Source: Actinoplanes regularis (lineage in GTDB: Bacteria > Actinomycetota > Actinomycetes > Mycobacteriales > Micromonosporaceae). Taken from it: DNA of 64,000 bases. Numbering within the stretch: position 1 is the stretch's first letter; every line of letters starts with the position of its first letter. The notes under the pieces were generated by a model. That model saw only the letters and a list, made by a program, of their open reading frames with translations, was not told the DNA's origin and did not search any database. This document shows, in pieces, positions 47,007 through 56,261 of this stretch. The stretch lies in the NCBI RefSeq assembly GCF_900188005.1, contig NZ_FZNR01000029.1, positions 1-64,000 on the forward strand. The letters run 5' to 3'. The position numbers and the translations under genes were made by a program.

Positions 47007-49022
47007 TCAGGCGCCGACGTGGATGCCCGGGCGTTGGCCGGGGTCGGGTTCGTGCTTACGGACGATCTCCCGGACGACCGGGGCGGTGTCACCGCGGCCG
47101 AGCAGGAAGTACCGCACCATGTGCACCAGCGGGCTGCCCTCGGCCCAAGCGAAGTAGCAGTGCGGCCGTACCCCGGTGGTGTCGCGCAGGGCGAACAGGA
47201 TCGCGGCTATGGCGTTCGGCGCGGCCGGTGCCTCGGCCCGCAGGGCCCGGTGACCGTCGACCTCGACGCCGTGCACGGTGAGGGTGTCGCTGAAATCGGA
47301 CGGGTCGATGACGTCGATCTCCAGGAAGATCACGTCAGCGTTGCCGGGCACCGGGTTGTCACCGCGCTGCTTGCGTTCCCTGAGTTCGTATTCGGTGGCG
47401 TCGCCGGCAAGGCGCCGGTGGGCGATGATGTTGATCTGCTGGTCATGGGCCAGCGTATTCGTGATTAATCGACGAGCGTCATCGTCGAACACGATCTGAT
47501 CCGCGCGCAGCTCGGTGGTACGCGCCACCCGGGAGATCAGGGAAATGATGATGATACCGGCGATGAACATCGCCGAGATTGCGAGCCCGTCGGGTTTGGC
47601 GATGATGTTGGCGAGGAGTGCGTAGGCCAGCACCGTGGTCAACAGCCCGAATCCGGCAGCGAACGACCGCTGCCGACGCTGGATCGCGGAGATGGTCACC
47701 GCGAACGCCCCGGAGACCATCATGGCGAGGATCCCGGTGGCGTAGGCGCCCGCCTGGGCGTCGACGTCCGCGTCGAACGCGATGGTGATGGCGATGCTGA
47801 TCGCGGTGTAGACCAGCACTACCGGCCGCACCGCGCGGCCCCACTCCGGCGCCATGCCGTAGCCCGGCAGGTAACGCGGCACGATGTTGATCAATCCGGC
47901 CATCGCGGACGCGCCGGCGAACCAGAGGATCAGCACGGTGCTGATGTCGTAGAGGCTGCCGAACGTCTCGCCGAGATACTTGTGGGCCAACCAGGCCAGG
48001 GCCCGGCCGTTGGCGTCGCCGCCCGGGGCGAACTCTTCGGCCGGAATGAGCACGGTGGTGACCACGCTGCTGGTCAGTAGATACCCGCTCATGATCACCG
48101 CGGCGCAGGTGAGCAGCCGGCGCATGTTGTGGATCCGTGAGCGCAGCCGCTGCTCGGCGTCCGTGCCCTCGGACGCGACCAACGGCATCATGCTCACCCC
48201 GGTCTCGAACCCGGACAGGCCCAGCACCAGCAGGGGGAACGCCAGTAACGCCGGACCGATCAGGTGGCCGAAGCCGCCGTCGCCGGAGGTCAGCGCCGAG
48301 GTCCATGCCGACCAGGTCGAGGGTTTGCCGACGATCTCGGCCAGACCCCTGGTGACGACGACGGCGTTGAGGATGAGGAAGGCCGCGACCAGCGGGATCG
48401 CCACGCTGACCGCCTCACTGAACCCGAGCAGGAACACCCCGCCGAGCACCAGCAACATACCGACGGTGAAGATCACTTCGTGGCCGTGCAAGGCGCTGGG
48501 AACATGCGGGTTCTCGACCACGTGCAGGGTGGCGTCCGCCGCGGACAGGGTGATCGTGATGATCCACGAGGTGGCGACGAAACCGAGCAGGACGAGCACG
48601 AAGAGTTTGCCGCGCCAGAACGGGAGCAGACGCTCCAGCATCGCCACCGACCCGGCGCCGTGCGGGCTCTCCTCGGCCACCCGGCGGTACATGGGCAGCA
48701 TGCCCAGCAGGGTCAACAAGACGATGAGCAGCGTTGCCAGGGGCGACGCCACGCCGGCGGCCGCGGCGGCGATCGCCGGGACATAGGCCAGGCTGGAGAA
48801 GTAGTCCACTCCGGTCAGGCACATCACCTGCCACCAGGGGTGCTGCTCGGCGTGCGCCTCGCCGGCTGCCGGCCCGCTCGGCTGCACCCGGTGCTTGAGC
48901 AGCCAGCCGGCCAGTCCACGGGCCGGCTGCGGCCGGGCCGCCGGGGTGTCGATCACCGCGGGAACGGCGAATTCGTTACCGGCTTCCGCCTGCGTATCGG
49001 GCTCGTCCGCCTTCTTCGCCAC
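47007..49022 (-). CDS. APC-superfamily permease
   Basis: From GTG 49022 (MAKKADEPDTQAEAGNEF) the product is 671 residues. Eleven or twelve membrane helices follow a cytoplasmic N-terminus. Family-typical segments include VMCLTGVDYFSSLAYVPAIA, PLLVLGLSGFETGVSMMPLV and DVDAQAGAYATGILAMM. The last 170 residues are a soluble cytoplasmic domain with ITNTLAHDQQINIIAHRRLA. The layout is that of actinobacterial amino-acid/KUP-like APC permeases. The substrate cannot be read from the sequence. Start codons further upstream are possible but lie in a region holding a permease relic. Confidence 0.85.
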   Translation of the reverse strand: MAKKADEPDTQAEAGNEFAVPAVIDTPAARPQPARGLAGWLLKHRVQPSGPAAGEAHAEQHPWWQVMCLTGVDYFSSLAYVPAIAAAAAGVASPLATLLIVLLTLLGMLPMYRRVAEESPHGAGSVAMLERLLPFWRGKLFVLVLLGFVATSWIITITLSAADATLHVVENPHVPSALHGHEVIFTVGMLLVLGGVFLLGFSEAVSVAIPLVAAFLILNAVVVTRGLAEIVGKPSTWSAWTSALTSGDGGFGHLIGPALLAFPLLVLGLSGFETGVSMMPLVASEGTDAEQRLRSRIHNMRRLLTCAAVIMSGYLLTSSVVTTVLIPAEEFAPGGDANGRALAWLAHKYLGETFGSLYDISTVLILWFAGASAMAGLINIVPRYLPGYGMAPEWGRAVRPVVLVYTAISIAITIAFDADVDAQAGAYATGILAMMVSGAFAVTISAIQRRQRSFAAGFGLLTTVLAYALLANIIAKPDGLAISAMFIAGIIIISLISRVARTTELRADQIVFDDDARRLITNTLAHDQQINIIAHRRLAGDATEYELRERKQRGDNPVPGNADVIFLEIDVIDPSDFSDTLTVHGVEVDGHRALRAEAPAAPNAIAAILFALRDTTGVRPHCYFAWAEGSPLVHMVRYFLLGRGDTAPVVREIVRKHEPDPGQRPGIHVGA

Positions 49023-49072
49023 ACCGCGAACGCTACGACACCCCACACCGGTGGCGTGCCCGGTTGGTGACG

Positions 49073-49249
49073 TTATGCCCCAGATACGAGGACAGCCGGC
49101 TGCAAGGTCTTTGATGAAGCCGCCCGGGTACGACCACGCTGCCGGCGACGACGGGCGGAGAGGGTCACGGCGGTCGCCGCCGAGGTGAGCCCGCCGGCCG
49201 CGTACGCACCACCCCGCGCGTCCGCATCGACGCCGGAGATCCAGGTGTT
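49073..49249 (-). pseudogene. Decayed fragment of an APC-type permease
   Basis: In the minus-strand frame ending at a stop at 49073, the 58-codon segment reads NTWISGVDADARGGAYAAGG, then LTSAATAVTLSARRRRQRGR. It aligns without gaps of note to DVDAQAGAYATGILAMMVSG and AFAVTISAIQRRQRS of the permease encoded just downstream. Only this helix region is recognisable. I read it as the relic of a related permease or of a partial duplication. Confidence 0.5.
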
Positions 49250-49325
49250 CAAGAATGCGGCGCCGGTCTCGGTCGTCCGGCACCAGCGGCGGGTTCTGCC
49301 GAAGCCGCCCTTGTCGAAGCCGATT

Positions 49326-49335
49326 TGTGTACACA
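49326..49335. promoter_or_regulatory. Palindrome before the Phd-like antitoxin gene
   Basis: TGTGTACACA is a perfect 10-bp palindrome that ends eight bases before ATG 49344. Phd/YefM antitoxins usually autoregulate by binding short palindromes at this place. Confidence 0.45.
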
Positions 49336-49343
49336 CTTTCGGT

Positions 49344-49580
49344 ATGCGCAGGATCGAGGTGCATCCGGCCCGGGCGCAGCTGTCGGCGGTGCTCCGGGTG
49401 GCCGCTGAAGGCCGGCCGGTGCCGCCGGCCCGGCACGGCGAGCCGGCCGCGGCGGTCGAGCCGTGGCGGCACCGCCTTGACGACCAGCGGGCGGCGTTGC
49501 GAAATGATCGGCCGGACCGGCCCTCGGCGGGTGACGCCCTGGACGAAGGGGTGTCCGCGCCGGCGGACCGGCGGGGCTGA
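49344..49580 (+). CDS. Phd/YefM-like antitoxin, apparently without toxin
   Basis: The product is 78 residues. The N-terminus MRRIEVHPARAQLSAVLRVA, followed by EGRPVPPARHGEPAAAVEPW, matches the prevent-host-death pattern with the typical spacing of the RHGEPAAA segment. The C-terminal half, which should neutralise the toxin, is charged and unrecognised. No toxin gene follows; the PAS kinase begins seven bases after the stop. It may be an orphan antitoxin or a retained regulator. Confidence 0.55.
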   Translation: MRRIEVHPARAQLSAVLRVAAEGRPVPPARHGEPAAAVEPWRHRLDDQRAALRNDRPDRPSAGDALDEGVSAPADRRG

Positions 49581-49586
49581 GACGTC

Positions 49587-52523
49587 ATGTCCGCTCGTTC
49601 GGGTGCTGCTGCGGGGCCTGCGGTGGCGTTACACGTCGAGCTGGTGGTTCCCGAGGCCCACGTCGCGCGTAGCCACGCCGTGGCCCGGATCGCGGGCGTC
49701 GCGGCGACGGCCATCAGCGGGGTGGTCATCTGCGGCTGGCTCCTGGACGTGCGCTGGCTGGCCGCTTTCTCCCGCACCGCGGGGACGACGAAGTTCAACA
49801 CCGCTGTCGGCTACGCGGCGTTGGGTCTGGCGGTGACGATGCTGGGCGGCCCGTCGCCGGGCCGCCGGGCCCGCCGGTGGGGGTACGGGCTGGCGGCGGG
49901 GGCGATCGCGGTGGCGGCGATCACCGCGCTCGAGTACCTGTCCGGTCGCGCGTACATCGCCGAGATTCTGATCGAGGACCGCTGGGCGGCGACGGAGGTG
50001 TTCGATCCGGGCCGCATGTCGGTCATGGCGATGGCGGGCCTCTGGCTGATCGGCTCGGGGCTGCTGTTGCACGACGCCCGCCGGCCCGCGTTGCGCGGGC
50101 TGGGCCAGGCGTGCCTGCTGGCGTCCGCCGCGGTCGGGCTGCTCGCGGCGGTCGGGCACCTGTACGCGGTGCCGCTGCTGACCGGGTTGTACGCGATCGC
50201 CTATCCCACCGTGTGGGCACTGCTGCTCGCCGCGCTGGGAGCGCTGGCGGCCCGCCCCCGGCAGGGGCTGATGGCCGTGATCCTGAGCGAGCACGCCGGC
50301 GGTGTGGCCGCCCGCCGGCTGCTGCCGATCGCGGTCGGAGTACCGCTGACCCTGGGCTGGCTGCAACACCTCGGCGAGCGGTACGGCCTGGTCGAGGCGC
50401 AGCTGGGCACGGCTGTGGTGCTGGTGCTGATCGTGGGCTGCCTGGTCGCGGTCGTGGTCTGGCTGGCCGCTGAGCTGAACCGCGCGGACGCACGCGCCCG
50501 GCTGGCCGCCCAGCTGCGCCAGGAGGTCGAGTCCCGCGCCGCGGCACAGGCCGCGGTCGCGGCCGCCAACGAGGAACTGGACCGGCGTAACCAGGCGCTG
50601 GATCGCGCCAACGCCGACCTACGCGGGCTGGCCGCGATCGTGCGGTCCTCCTACGACGCGATCATCAGCGTGACCCTGGACGGCACGATCACTGCCTGGA
50701 ACGCGGCCGCGGAATTGCTGTACGGCTACTCCGCGCAGGAGGCCATCGGCCGCAACACCACCATGATCATGCCGCCGGATCATGCGGCCGACCTGCCCGC
50801 CCTGCTGACCCGCGTCGGTCACGGCGAACACATCGAGCACTTCGAGACCCGCAGAGTCTGCAAGGACGGCCGGGTGCTGGACGTGTCGGTGAGCATCGCA
50901 CCGGTGTTCGACGAGACCGGCTCCGTGGCCGGCGCCGCGACGATCGCCCGTGACATCACCGCCGGCAAGGTCGCCCAGGCCGAGGCGCGCCGGCTGGCCG
51001 CCATCGTGCAGTTCTCCGACGATGCGATCATCGCGTTCGAGCTGGACGGGAGGGTCACCGCCTGGAACGCGGGCGCGGAGCTCCTGTACGGCTACTCCGC
51101 GCAGGAGGCCATCGGCAGGAGCGTCTACCCCCTGATCCCCGCGGGCCAGGAGTCCATGATGCGTGAGCGGATCAGCCGGGTCGGCCGGGGTGAGCACGTC
51201 GACCGGTTCGACGGCCAGCGGATCCGCAAGGACGGCACGGTGGTCGACGTATCGATCAGCCTGGCCCCGCTCCTCGACGAGGCCGGCGCGGTCACCGGCG
51301 TATCCGTGCTCGCGCACGACATCACCGCCCGAAAGGCCGCCGAGGCCCAAGAGCAGATGCTGCGGGACCGCTCGCAGGCCGCCGAACGCCTGGAGAGCCT
51401 CGGGAAGCTCGCCGGCGGGGTGGCTCACGACTTCAACAACATGCTCGCCATCATCGGCAACTACGCCACCTTCATCACCGAGCAGACCCCACCCGACAGC
51501 ACGATCCACGCCGACGCCACCCAGATCACCACCTCGGCCCAACGCGCCGCGGCCCTCGCCGACCAGCTGATGATCTTCGCCCGCACCGAGCCGGCCACCA
51601 TCGAGGTCTTCGACCTCAACACCACGCTCGCCGACGTACGCCGGCTGCTGCAACGCACCCTCGGCGAGGACATCCACCTGGCTGTCACCCCGTCCGACGT
51701 CGAGCTGCCGATCCGTGCCGACCCCGCTCGCATCCAGCAGGTGCTGCTCAACATGGCTTTCAACGCCCGCGACGCGATGCCCGCGGGCGGCACGTTGATC
51801 ATCGAAGCCACCCCCATCGACCTCGACCCGCAGTCCACGAGCCCCTCGCTGGGCCTGGACCCGGGCAGGTACGCCCGGCTGCTGGTCAGCGATACCGGCA
51901 CCGGCATACCCCCCGAGGTGGTCGAGCGGGTGTTCGAGCCGTTCTTCACCACCAAGCCCAAGGGGCAGGGCACCGGCCTCGGGCTGGCCACCGCCTACGG
52001 CACCGTCACCCAGCTCGGTGGCCAAATCAAGATCTATTCCGAGGTCGATGTGGGCACCACGATGCGCGTCTACCTCCCGTTGGTCGCCCGGCCGGCCGCC
52101 GAGCAGGTCGTCACCGGGCCAGCGGCCAAACCACCCCGCGGGCAGGGGCAGGTCGTACTGGCCGTAGACGACGAGGCGGCCATCCGCCACCTCGTGGCCC
52201 GCATACTCAACCGCAACGGTTACGCCACCCTGATCGCCGAATCCGGGCCACACGCGCTGAGTCTGGTCGAACAAGAGCATGTCGACCTGCTCCTCACCGA
52301 CATCATCATGCCCGAGATGAACGGCCGCGACCTCGCCGACGCCCTGCGCCGGAACGACCCCGGCCTACCGGTGATCTACATGTCCGGTTACAGCGACGGG
52401 CTCCTGTCCGCCCAGCACCTCCTGACCGAAACCACCCGGCTCATCCAGAAACCGTTCACCGCCGGCGAGCTGCTCGACACCGTGCACACCCTGTTCACCA
52501 CCGCCTGCGCGACCCGTCCCTGA
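49587..52523 (+). CDS. Membrane-bound PAS hybrid histidine kinase
   Basis: The product is 978 residues. Residues 30-300 contain about seven membrane helices of a MASE-like sensor. Two PAS domains follow, near 345-465 and 470-590. They are close copies that share ITAWNAAAELLYGYSAQEAI and VTAWNAGAELLYGYSAQEAI. The phosphoacceptor is in GGVAHDFNNMLAIIGNY near residue 614. The ATPase domain has MAFNARDAMPAGG and FEPFFTTKPKGQGTGLGLA. The C-terminal receiver has its Asp in LLLTDIIMPEMNG near 904. A phosphorelay through the attached receiver is expected. No separate output regulator is adjacent. Confidence 0.92.
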   Translation: MSARSGAAAGPAVALHVELVVPEAHVARSHAVARIAGVAATAISGVVICGWLLDVRWLAAFSRTAGTTKFNTAVGYAALGLAVTMLGGPSPGRRARRWGYGLAAGAIAVAAITALEYLSGRAYIAEILIEDRWAATEVFDPGRMSVMAMAGLWLIGSGLLLHDARRPALRGLGQACLLASAAVGLLAAVGHLYAVPLLTGLYAIAYPTVWALLLAALGALAARPRQGLMAVILSEHAGGVAARRLLPIAVGVPLTLGWLQHLGERYGLVEAQLGTAVVLVLIVGCLVAVVVWLAAELNRADARARLAAQLRQEVESRAAAQAAVAAANEELDRRNQALDRANADLRGLAAIVRSSYDAIISVTLDGTITAWNAAAELLYGYSAQEAIGRNTTMIMPPDHAADLPALLTRVGHGEHIEHFETRRVCKDGRVLDVSVSIAPVFDETGSVAGAATIARDITAGKVAQAEARRLAAIVQFSDDAIIAFELDGRVTAWNAGAELLYGYSAQEAIGRSVYPLIPAGQESMMRERISRVGRGEHVDRFDGQRIRKDGTVVDVSISLAPLLDEAGAVTGVSVLAHDITARKAAEAQEQMLRDRSQAAERLESLGKLAGGVAHDFNNMLAIIGNYATFITEQTPPDSTIHADATQITTSAQRAAALADQLMIFARTEPATIEVFDLNTTLADVRRLLQRTLGEDIHLAVTPSDVELPIRADPARIQQVLLNMAFNARDAMPAGGTLIIEATPIDLDPQSTSPSLGLDPGRYARLLVSDTGTGIPPEVVERVFEPFFTTKPKGQGTGLGLATAYGTVTQLGGQIKIYSEVDVGTTMRVYLPLVARPAAEQVVTGPAAKPPRGQGQVVLAVDDEAAIRHLVARILNRNGYATLIAESGPHALSLVEQEHVDLLLTDIIMPEMNGRDLADALRRNDPGLPVIYMSGYSDGLLSAQHLLTETTRLIQKPFTAGELLDTVHTLFTTACATRP

Positions 52524-52797
52524 GACGGGTCGGAGACAGAGCGAAGGACAACAGGCTTTCAAGATCCATATTCCCTGGTACGGCCGATGGGGTCCCGTGG
52601 ACAGGCCTCGCGGCCTCGTTGCCGTGCCGGTGTCGCGCGATGCCCGTGCCGCCGCGCGGCCGCTGCCGCGTGTCGCGGTCCGCGGTCCGGATGGATCGGC
52701 GGCGACGACGGTCGATACGATCTCGTTCCTTCATGATGGGGCCGAGGCAGGCGGCGATCTTTGGTCGCCGAACGTGTTGATCACCAGGGGACCTGTA

Positions 52798-55700
52798 GTG
52801 ACCTTCAATGGGTTTATTTCGTACAGCCATGCCGCGGACGGGCGACTGGCGCCGGCCGTGCAACGGGGTCTGCACCGTCTGGCCAAGCCCTGGCATCGGC
52901 GGCGCGCCCTGTGGATCTTCCGGGATCAGACCGGACTGTCGGTGACCCCGGGGCTGTGGTCCTCCATCCAGACCGCCCTGGACGGCTCGGAGTACTTCGT
53001 GCTGCTCGCCTCGCCCGAGGCGGCGCAATCGCGCTGGGTGAACCGGGAGATCGAGCACTGGATCGCCACGAAGTCGGCGGATCGGATCCTGCCCGTGGTG
53101 ACGGACGGGGAGTGGGCGTGGGACCAGGAACGTCACGACTTCGCCGAGGAATCGACGGCGGTGCCCGAGGCGCTGCGGGGCGTGTTCGACGAGGAGCCGC
53201 TGTTCCTGGATCTGCGGTGGGCGCGCGGCAGCGAGCATCTCAGCCTGCAACATTCCCGTTTCCGGGATGCGATCGCCCAACTGGCCGCGCCGATGCACGG
53301 GGTGAGCAAGGACGAACTGGAGGGTGAGGACGTCCGGCAGCATCGCCGGGCGCGCCGGCTGGGGTCCGGGGCGGTTGCGATGCTGGTGGTGCTGACCTTG
53401 CTGGTGGGGCTGACCAGCGTTTCGGCGGTGCGCAACGCGGACCGGGCGACCGCCGCGGCAGAGGAGGCGTTGCGTCAGCAGCAGGTGGCGGAGGTGCAAC
53501 GCGGCAACGCCAATCGGTCCGCGGAGGAGGCGACCCGGCAGCAGGAGGCGGCGCAGCAGCAGCAGGCTCTGGCGGCGTCCGCGAAGGCTGAGGCGCAGCA
53601 GTCGGAGCAGTCGGCGCAGGAGCAGCAGTGGCTGGCGGATCGGGCGACGGCCGAGGCCCAGCGGCAGCAGCGGATCGCGGATCAGGCGGCGAAGCGGACC
53701 CGCGAACTACAGGGGCTGGCGAAGGCGGCCGACCAGCGGGTACGGCAGCTGGAGCAGGAGGCGCGGAAGCTGGAGGCGGAGGCGCGCCGGCTGACGAAAA
53801 TCGCCGAGGAGAAGCAGCGGGAGGCTCAGAAGGCGACCGAGGAGGCCGCCAGGCAGCAGGCCAAAGCGGACCAGCAGCAGCGGATCGCGAGCAGTCGACG
53901 GCTGACGGTTCAGGCCAACGCGACGGTCGGCAGCGACCCGAAGACGGCCCTGATGCTGGGGGCGGCCGCCCAGGCGCTTTCGCCCGACATCGGGACCCGC
54001 AGCGAAGTCACCGGCGTCGTCACAGCGACGAGCTACGCCGGTACGATCAGCGACGTGACATCGGCCGTCTTCCTGCCGGACGGTGTCCTGGCGGCTTTCG
54101 GCGCCGACGGCAGGCTGTCGCTGTGGAACGTGACCGACCGGAGGAATCCGGCCCGGGTCACCACGATCAGCGATCCGGTCGAGACCCCCGTGACGCTCAG
54201 CCCGGACGGGCGGACCCTGGCCGTTGTCAGCAAGGAGGGCGCCGCGGTCCTGTGGGACCTGTCCGACCGGTCCCATCCGGTCCGGCTTGCCACGCTGTCG
54301 AACGGCGGCCACGTGCAGACGGAGGCGTTCAGCGGGGACGGGATCACCTTCGCCACGAGCGACGGATCCGGGAAGACGACCCTGTGGGACATCGCCGACC
54401 GATCCCGGCCCCGGCAGCTCGCCACGATGACCGATGGGGCCCCCTATACGGCGAACAAGCTCTTGTTCAGCCCGGACGGCGGCATCTTGATCGTGGACAA
54501 GGGCCGATTCGTCACGGCCTTCGACTTGAGCGATCGAACCGATCCCGTCTGGTTCCGCGAGTTACCCAGCTTCACCTTCACGGCGATGGCGTTCGATCCG
54601 ACCGGTTCAACCCTGGCCGTCGGGGAACTCGAGGGCCAGGTGAGTCTGTATGACATGAGGCGTACGACCAACGCCCGGGTCACGCAAGGTCGGGTCGAGT
54701 CGCCGGTCATGCCTCCCGAGGAGCCGGACACCGACCCGATCGAGCCGCCGGACATGCCTCCCGAGGAGCCGGAATTCGATCCGTTCGAGTGGCTGACCGG
54801 CATTTCCGGTTACGCCAGCGCGATCGCCTACAGCGCGGACGGGCACTATCTGGCCGCCGGCAGCGGGCAGGGCACGGCGGCCGTGTGGGACATGACGAAG
54901 GCGGAGGGGCCCAGTCTGGTCAACACCGTGCGGGCCAACGGCGCAATCAGCGGGGTCTCCGTCGACTCGGGCACGGAAACGCTGGTCACCGCCGACAGTT
55001 CGGCGGTGGCGACTCTCTGGGACGTCACGCCCCTCGGCACGCCGGACCCGCTTGCCGCGCTCACCGTCCAGGGTGGGCAGGTCCAGGCGGCGGCGTTCCG
55101 GCCGGACGGACGTTCCCTGGTCGCCGCCGGCTCCGACGGCACGGCGAACTCCTGGAACGTGACCGACCCCGCCCGGCCCGTCCGGGGTGCCGACCTGACC
55201 ATCCGCGGCGGCGGCGTCAGGTCGGTGGCGTTCAGCCCCGACAGCCGCACGGCGGCGGCCGTCGGGCGCGAGGACGGACAGTTGACGCTGACGGATGTGA
55301 CCCGCCCGAGCCAGCCGGTGACGCTTCCCACCTCGATCGAGGCCGTGGCAGGGACGAACGCGATGGCGTTCAGCTCGGATGGGCGCACCCTTGCCGTCGT
55401 CGCCGGCCCCACCAGACTGCTGCTGTGGAACGTGGCCGACCGGACCCGCCCGGCCCTGCTGGCCACGCTGAGCGGCGGCGTGAAGTTCGGGGCGGCGGTG
55501 GCCTTCAGCCCGGACGGACGCTCTCTGGTCACCGGCGGCGGCGATCGGACCCTGACGCTGTGGGATCTGACCGACCGCTCCGCCCCCGTCCGGCTCGGCA
55601 CGCTGGCCGGCCACCGCAAACCCGCGGCGTCGGTGGCCTTCAGCCCGGACGGGCACACGGTGGCGAGCGGCGGCTCCGACGCCATCGCGATGCTCTGGGA

Positions 55701-56115
55701 CGTCACCGACCGGACCCGTCCGCTCCGGCTCGCCACACTCAACGGCCACGACCTCGTGGTGAGCACGGTGGCCTTCAGCCCCGACGGGCACACCCTGGTG
55801 ACCGGGGACAAGGGCTCCGAGGCGTTCCTGTGGGACATCGCCAACCCCGCCGGGCCGATCCGGCTCGTCATTCCGCGTGGCCTCGGCGGCCGGGTGCAGG
55901 CGGTGCTGTTCAAACCCGACGGGCGCACCCTGGCCGTCGCCGGCCAGTCCGGCAGCCGAGGCGCGACCGTCACGCTGCTGGACTACACGAAGCTGAACAG
56001 GCTCCGCGCTGACCCGGCGAAATTCGCCTGTGCCGTCGCCGGCCGCGGCCTGGACGCCCGGGAATGGGCCCGCTACATTCCGGAAATCCCGTACCAGCGT
56101 TCGTGCACCGGCTGA
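52798..56115 (+). CDS. TIR-domain protein with membrane segment, coiled coil and WD40 propellers
   Basis: I choose GTG 52798 because AGGGG lies seven bases upstream and the product begins directly with the TIR motif MTFNGFISYSHAADG; a longer frame starts at 52597. The product is 1105 residues. The TIR domain spans about 1-150 with FRDQTGL and SRWVNREIEHW, where E84 fits the catalytic Glu of NAD-cleaving TIR domains. A membrane helix lies near 193-214 and a Gln/Glu/Ala-rich coiled coil spans about 220-370. More than a dozen WD40 blades of the type AFSPDGRTLVTGGGDRTLTL fill the rest. Such proteins may sense a ligand through the propeller and signal by NAD cleavage, possibly in defence; that role is inferred. 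Confidence 0.85.
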   Translation: MTFNGFISYSHAADGRLAPAVQRGLHRLAKPWHRRRALWIFRDQTGLSVTPGLWSSIQTALDGSEYFVLLASPEAAQSRWVNREIEHWIATKSADRILPVVTDGEWAWDQERHDFAEESTAVPEALRGVFDEEPLFLDLRWARGSEHLSLQHSRFRDAIAQLAAPMHGVSKDELEGEDVRQHRRARRLGSGAVAMLVVLTLLVGLTSVSAVRNADRATAAAEEALRQQQVAEVQRGNANRSAEEATRQQEAAQQQQALAASAKAEAQQSEQSAQEQQWLADRATAEAQRQQRIADQAAKRTRELQGLAKAADQRVRQLEQEARKLEAEARRLTKIAEEKQREAQKATEEAARQQAKADQQQRIASSRRLTVQANATVGSDPKTALMLGAAAQALSPDIGTRSEVTGVVTATSYAGTISDVTSAVFLPDGVLAAFGADGRLSLWNVTDRRNPARVTTISDPVETPVTLSPDGRTLAVVSKEGAAVLWDLSDRSHPVRLATLSNGGHVQTEAFSGDGITFATSDGSGKTTLWDIADRSRPRQLATMTDGAPYTANKLLFSPDGGILIVDKGRFVTAFDLSDRTDPVWFRELPSFTFTAMAFDPTGSTLAVGELEGQVSLYDMRRTTNARVTQGRVESPVMPPEEPDTDPIEPPDMPPEEPEFDPFEWLTGISGYASAIAYSADGHYLAAGSGQGTAAVWDMTKAEGPSLVNTVRANGAISGVSVDSGTETLVTADSSAVATLWDVTPLGTPDPLAALTVQGGQVQAAAFRPDGRSLVAAGSDGTANSWNVTDPARPVRGADLTIRGGGVRSVAFSPDSRTAAAVGREDGQLTLTDVTRPSQPVTLPTSIEAVAGTNAMAFSSDGRTLAVVAGPTRLLLWNVADRTRPALLATLSGGVKFGAAVAFSPDGRSLVTGGGDRTLTLWDLTDRSAPVRLGTLAGHRKPAASVAFSPDGHTVASGGSDAIAMLWDVTDRTRPLRLATLNGHDLVVSTVAFSPDGHTLVTGDKGSEAFLWDIANPAGPIRLVIPRGLGGRVQAVLFKPDGRTLAVAGQSGSRGATVTLLDYTKLNRLRADPAKFACAVAGRGLDAREWARYIPEIPYQRSCTG
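54709..54773 (+). repeat. 45-bp partial tandem duplication inside the WD40 region
   Basis: ATGCCTCCCGAGGAGCCGGA occurs at 54709-54728 and again at 54754-54773, a 45-base period that keeps the frame. It encodes MPPEEPDTDPIEPPD followed by MPPEEPEFDPFEW, an acidic proline-rich insert between propeller blades. Confidence 0.8.
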
Positions 56116-56134
56116 CGGCTCGCCGCTCGCGGCG

Positions 56135-56164
56135 GTGCCCGGGAACCCCTGCGTTCCCGGGCAC
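56135..56164 (+). terminator. Hairpin terminator after the TIR-WD40 gene
   Basis: A perfect 12-bp stem, GTGCCCGGGAAC and its complement, with a six-base loop, begins 20 bases after the stop. It has no T-run. Confidence 0.8.
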
Positions 56165-56261
56165 GACCGCGGTCTCGTGTGCGTGCCGGCCGATCTTCGG
56201 AACCAATCGACTCTCATTACGCGCCCGCTGTGACCTGTGGGTGGATCTCTAGGCTGGGGGG

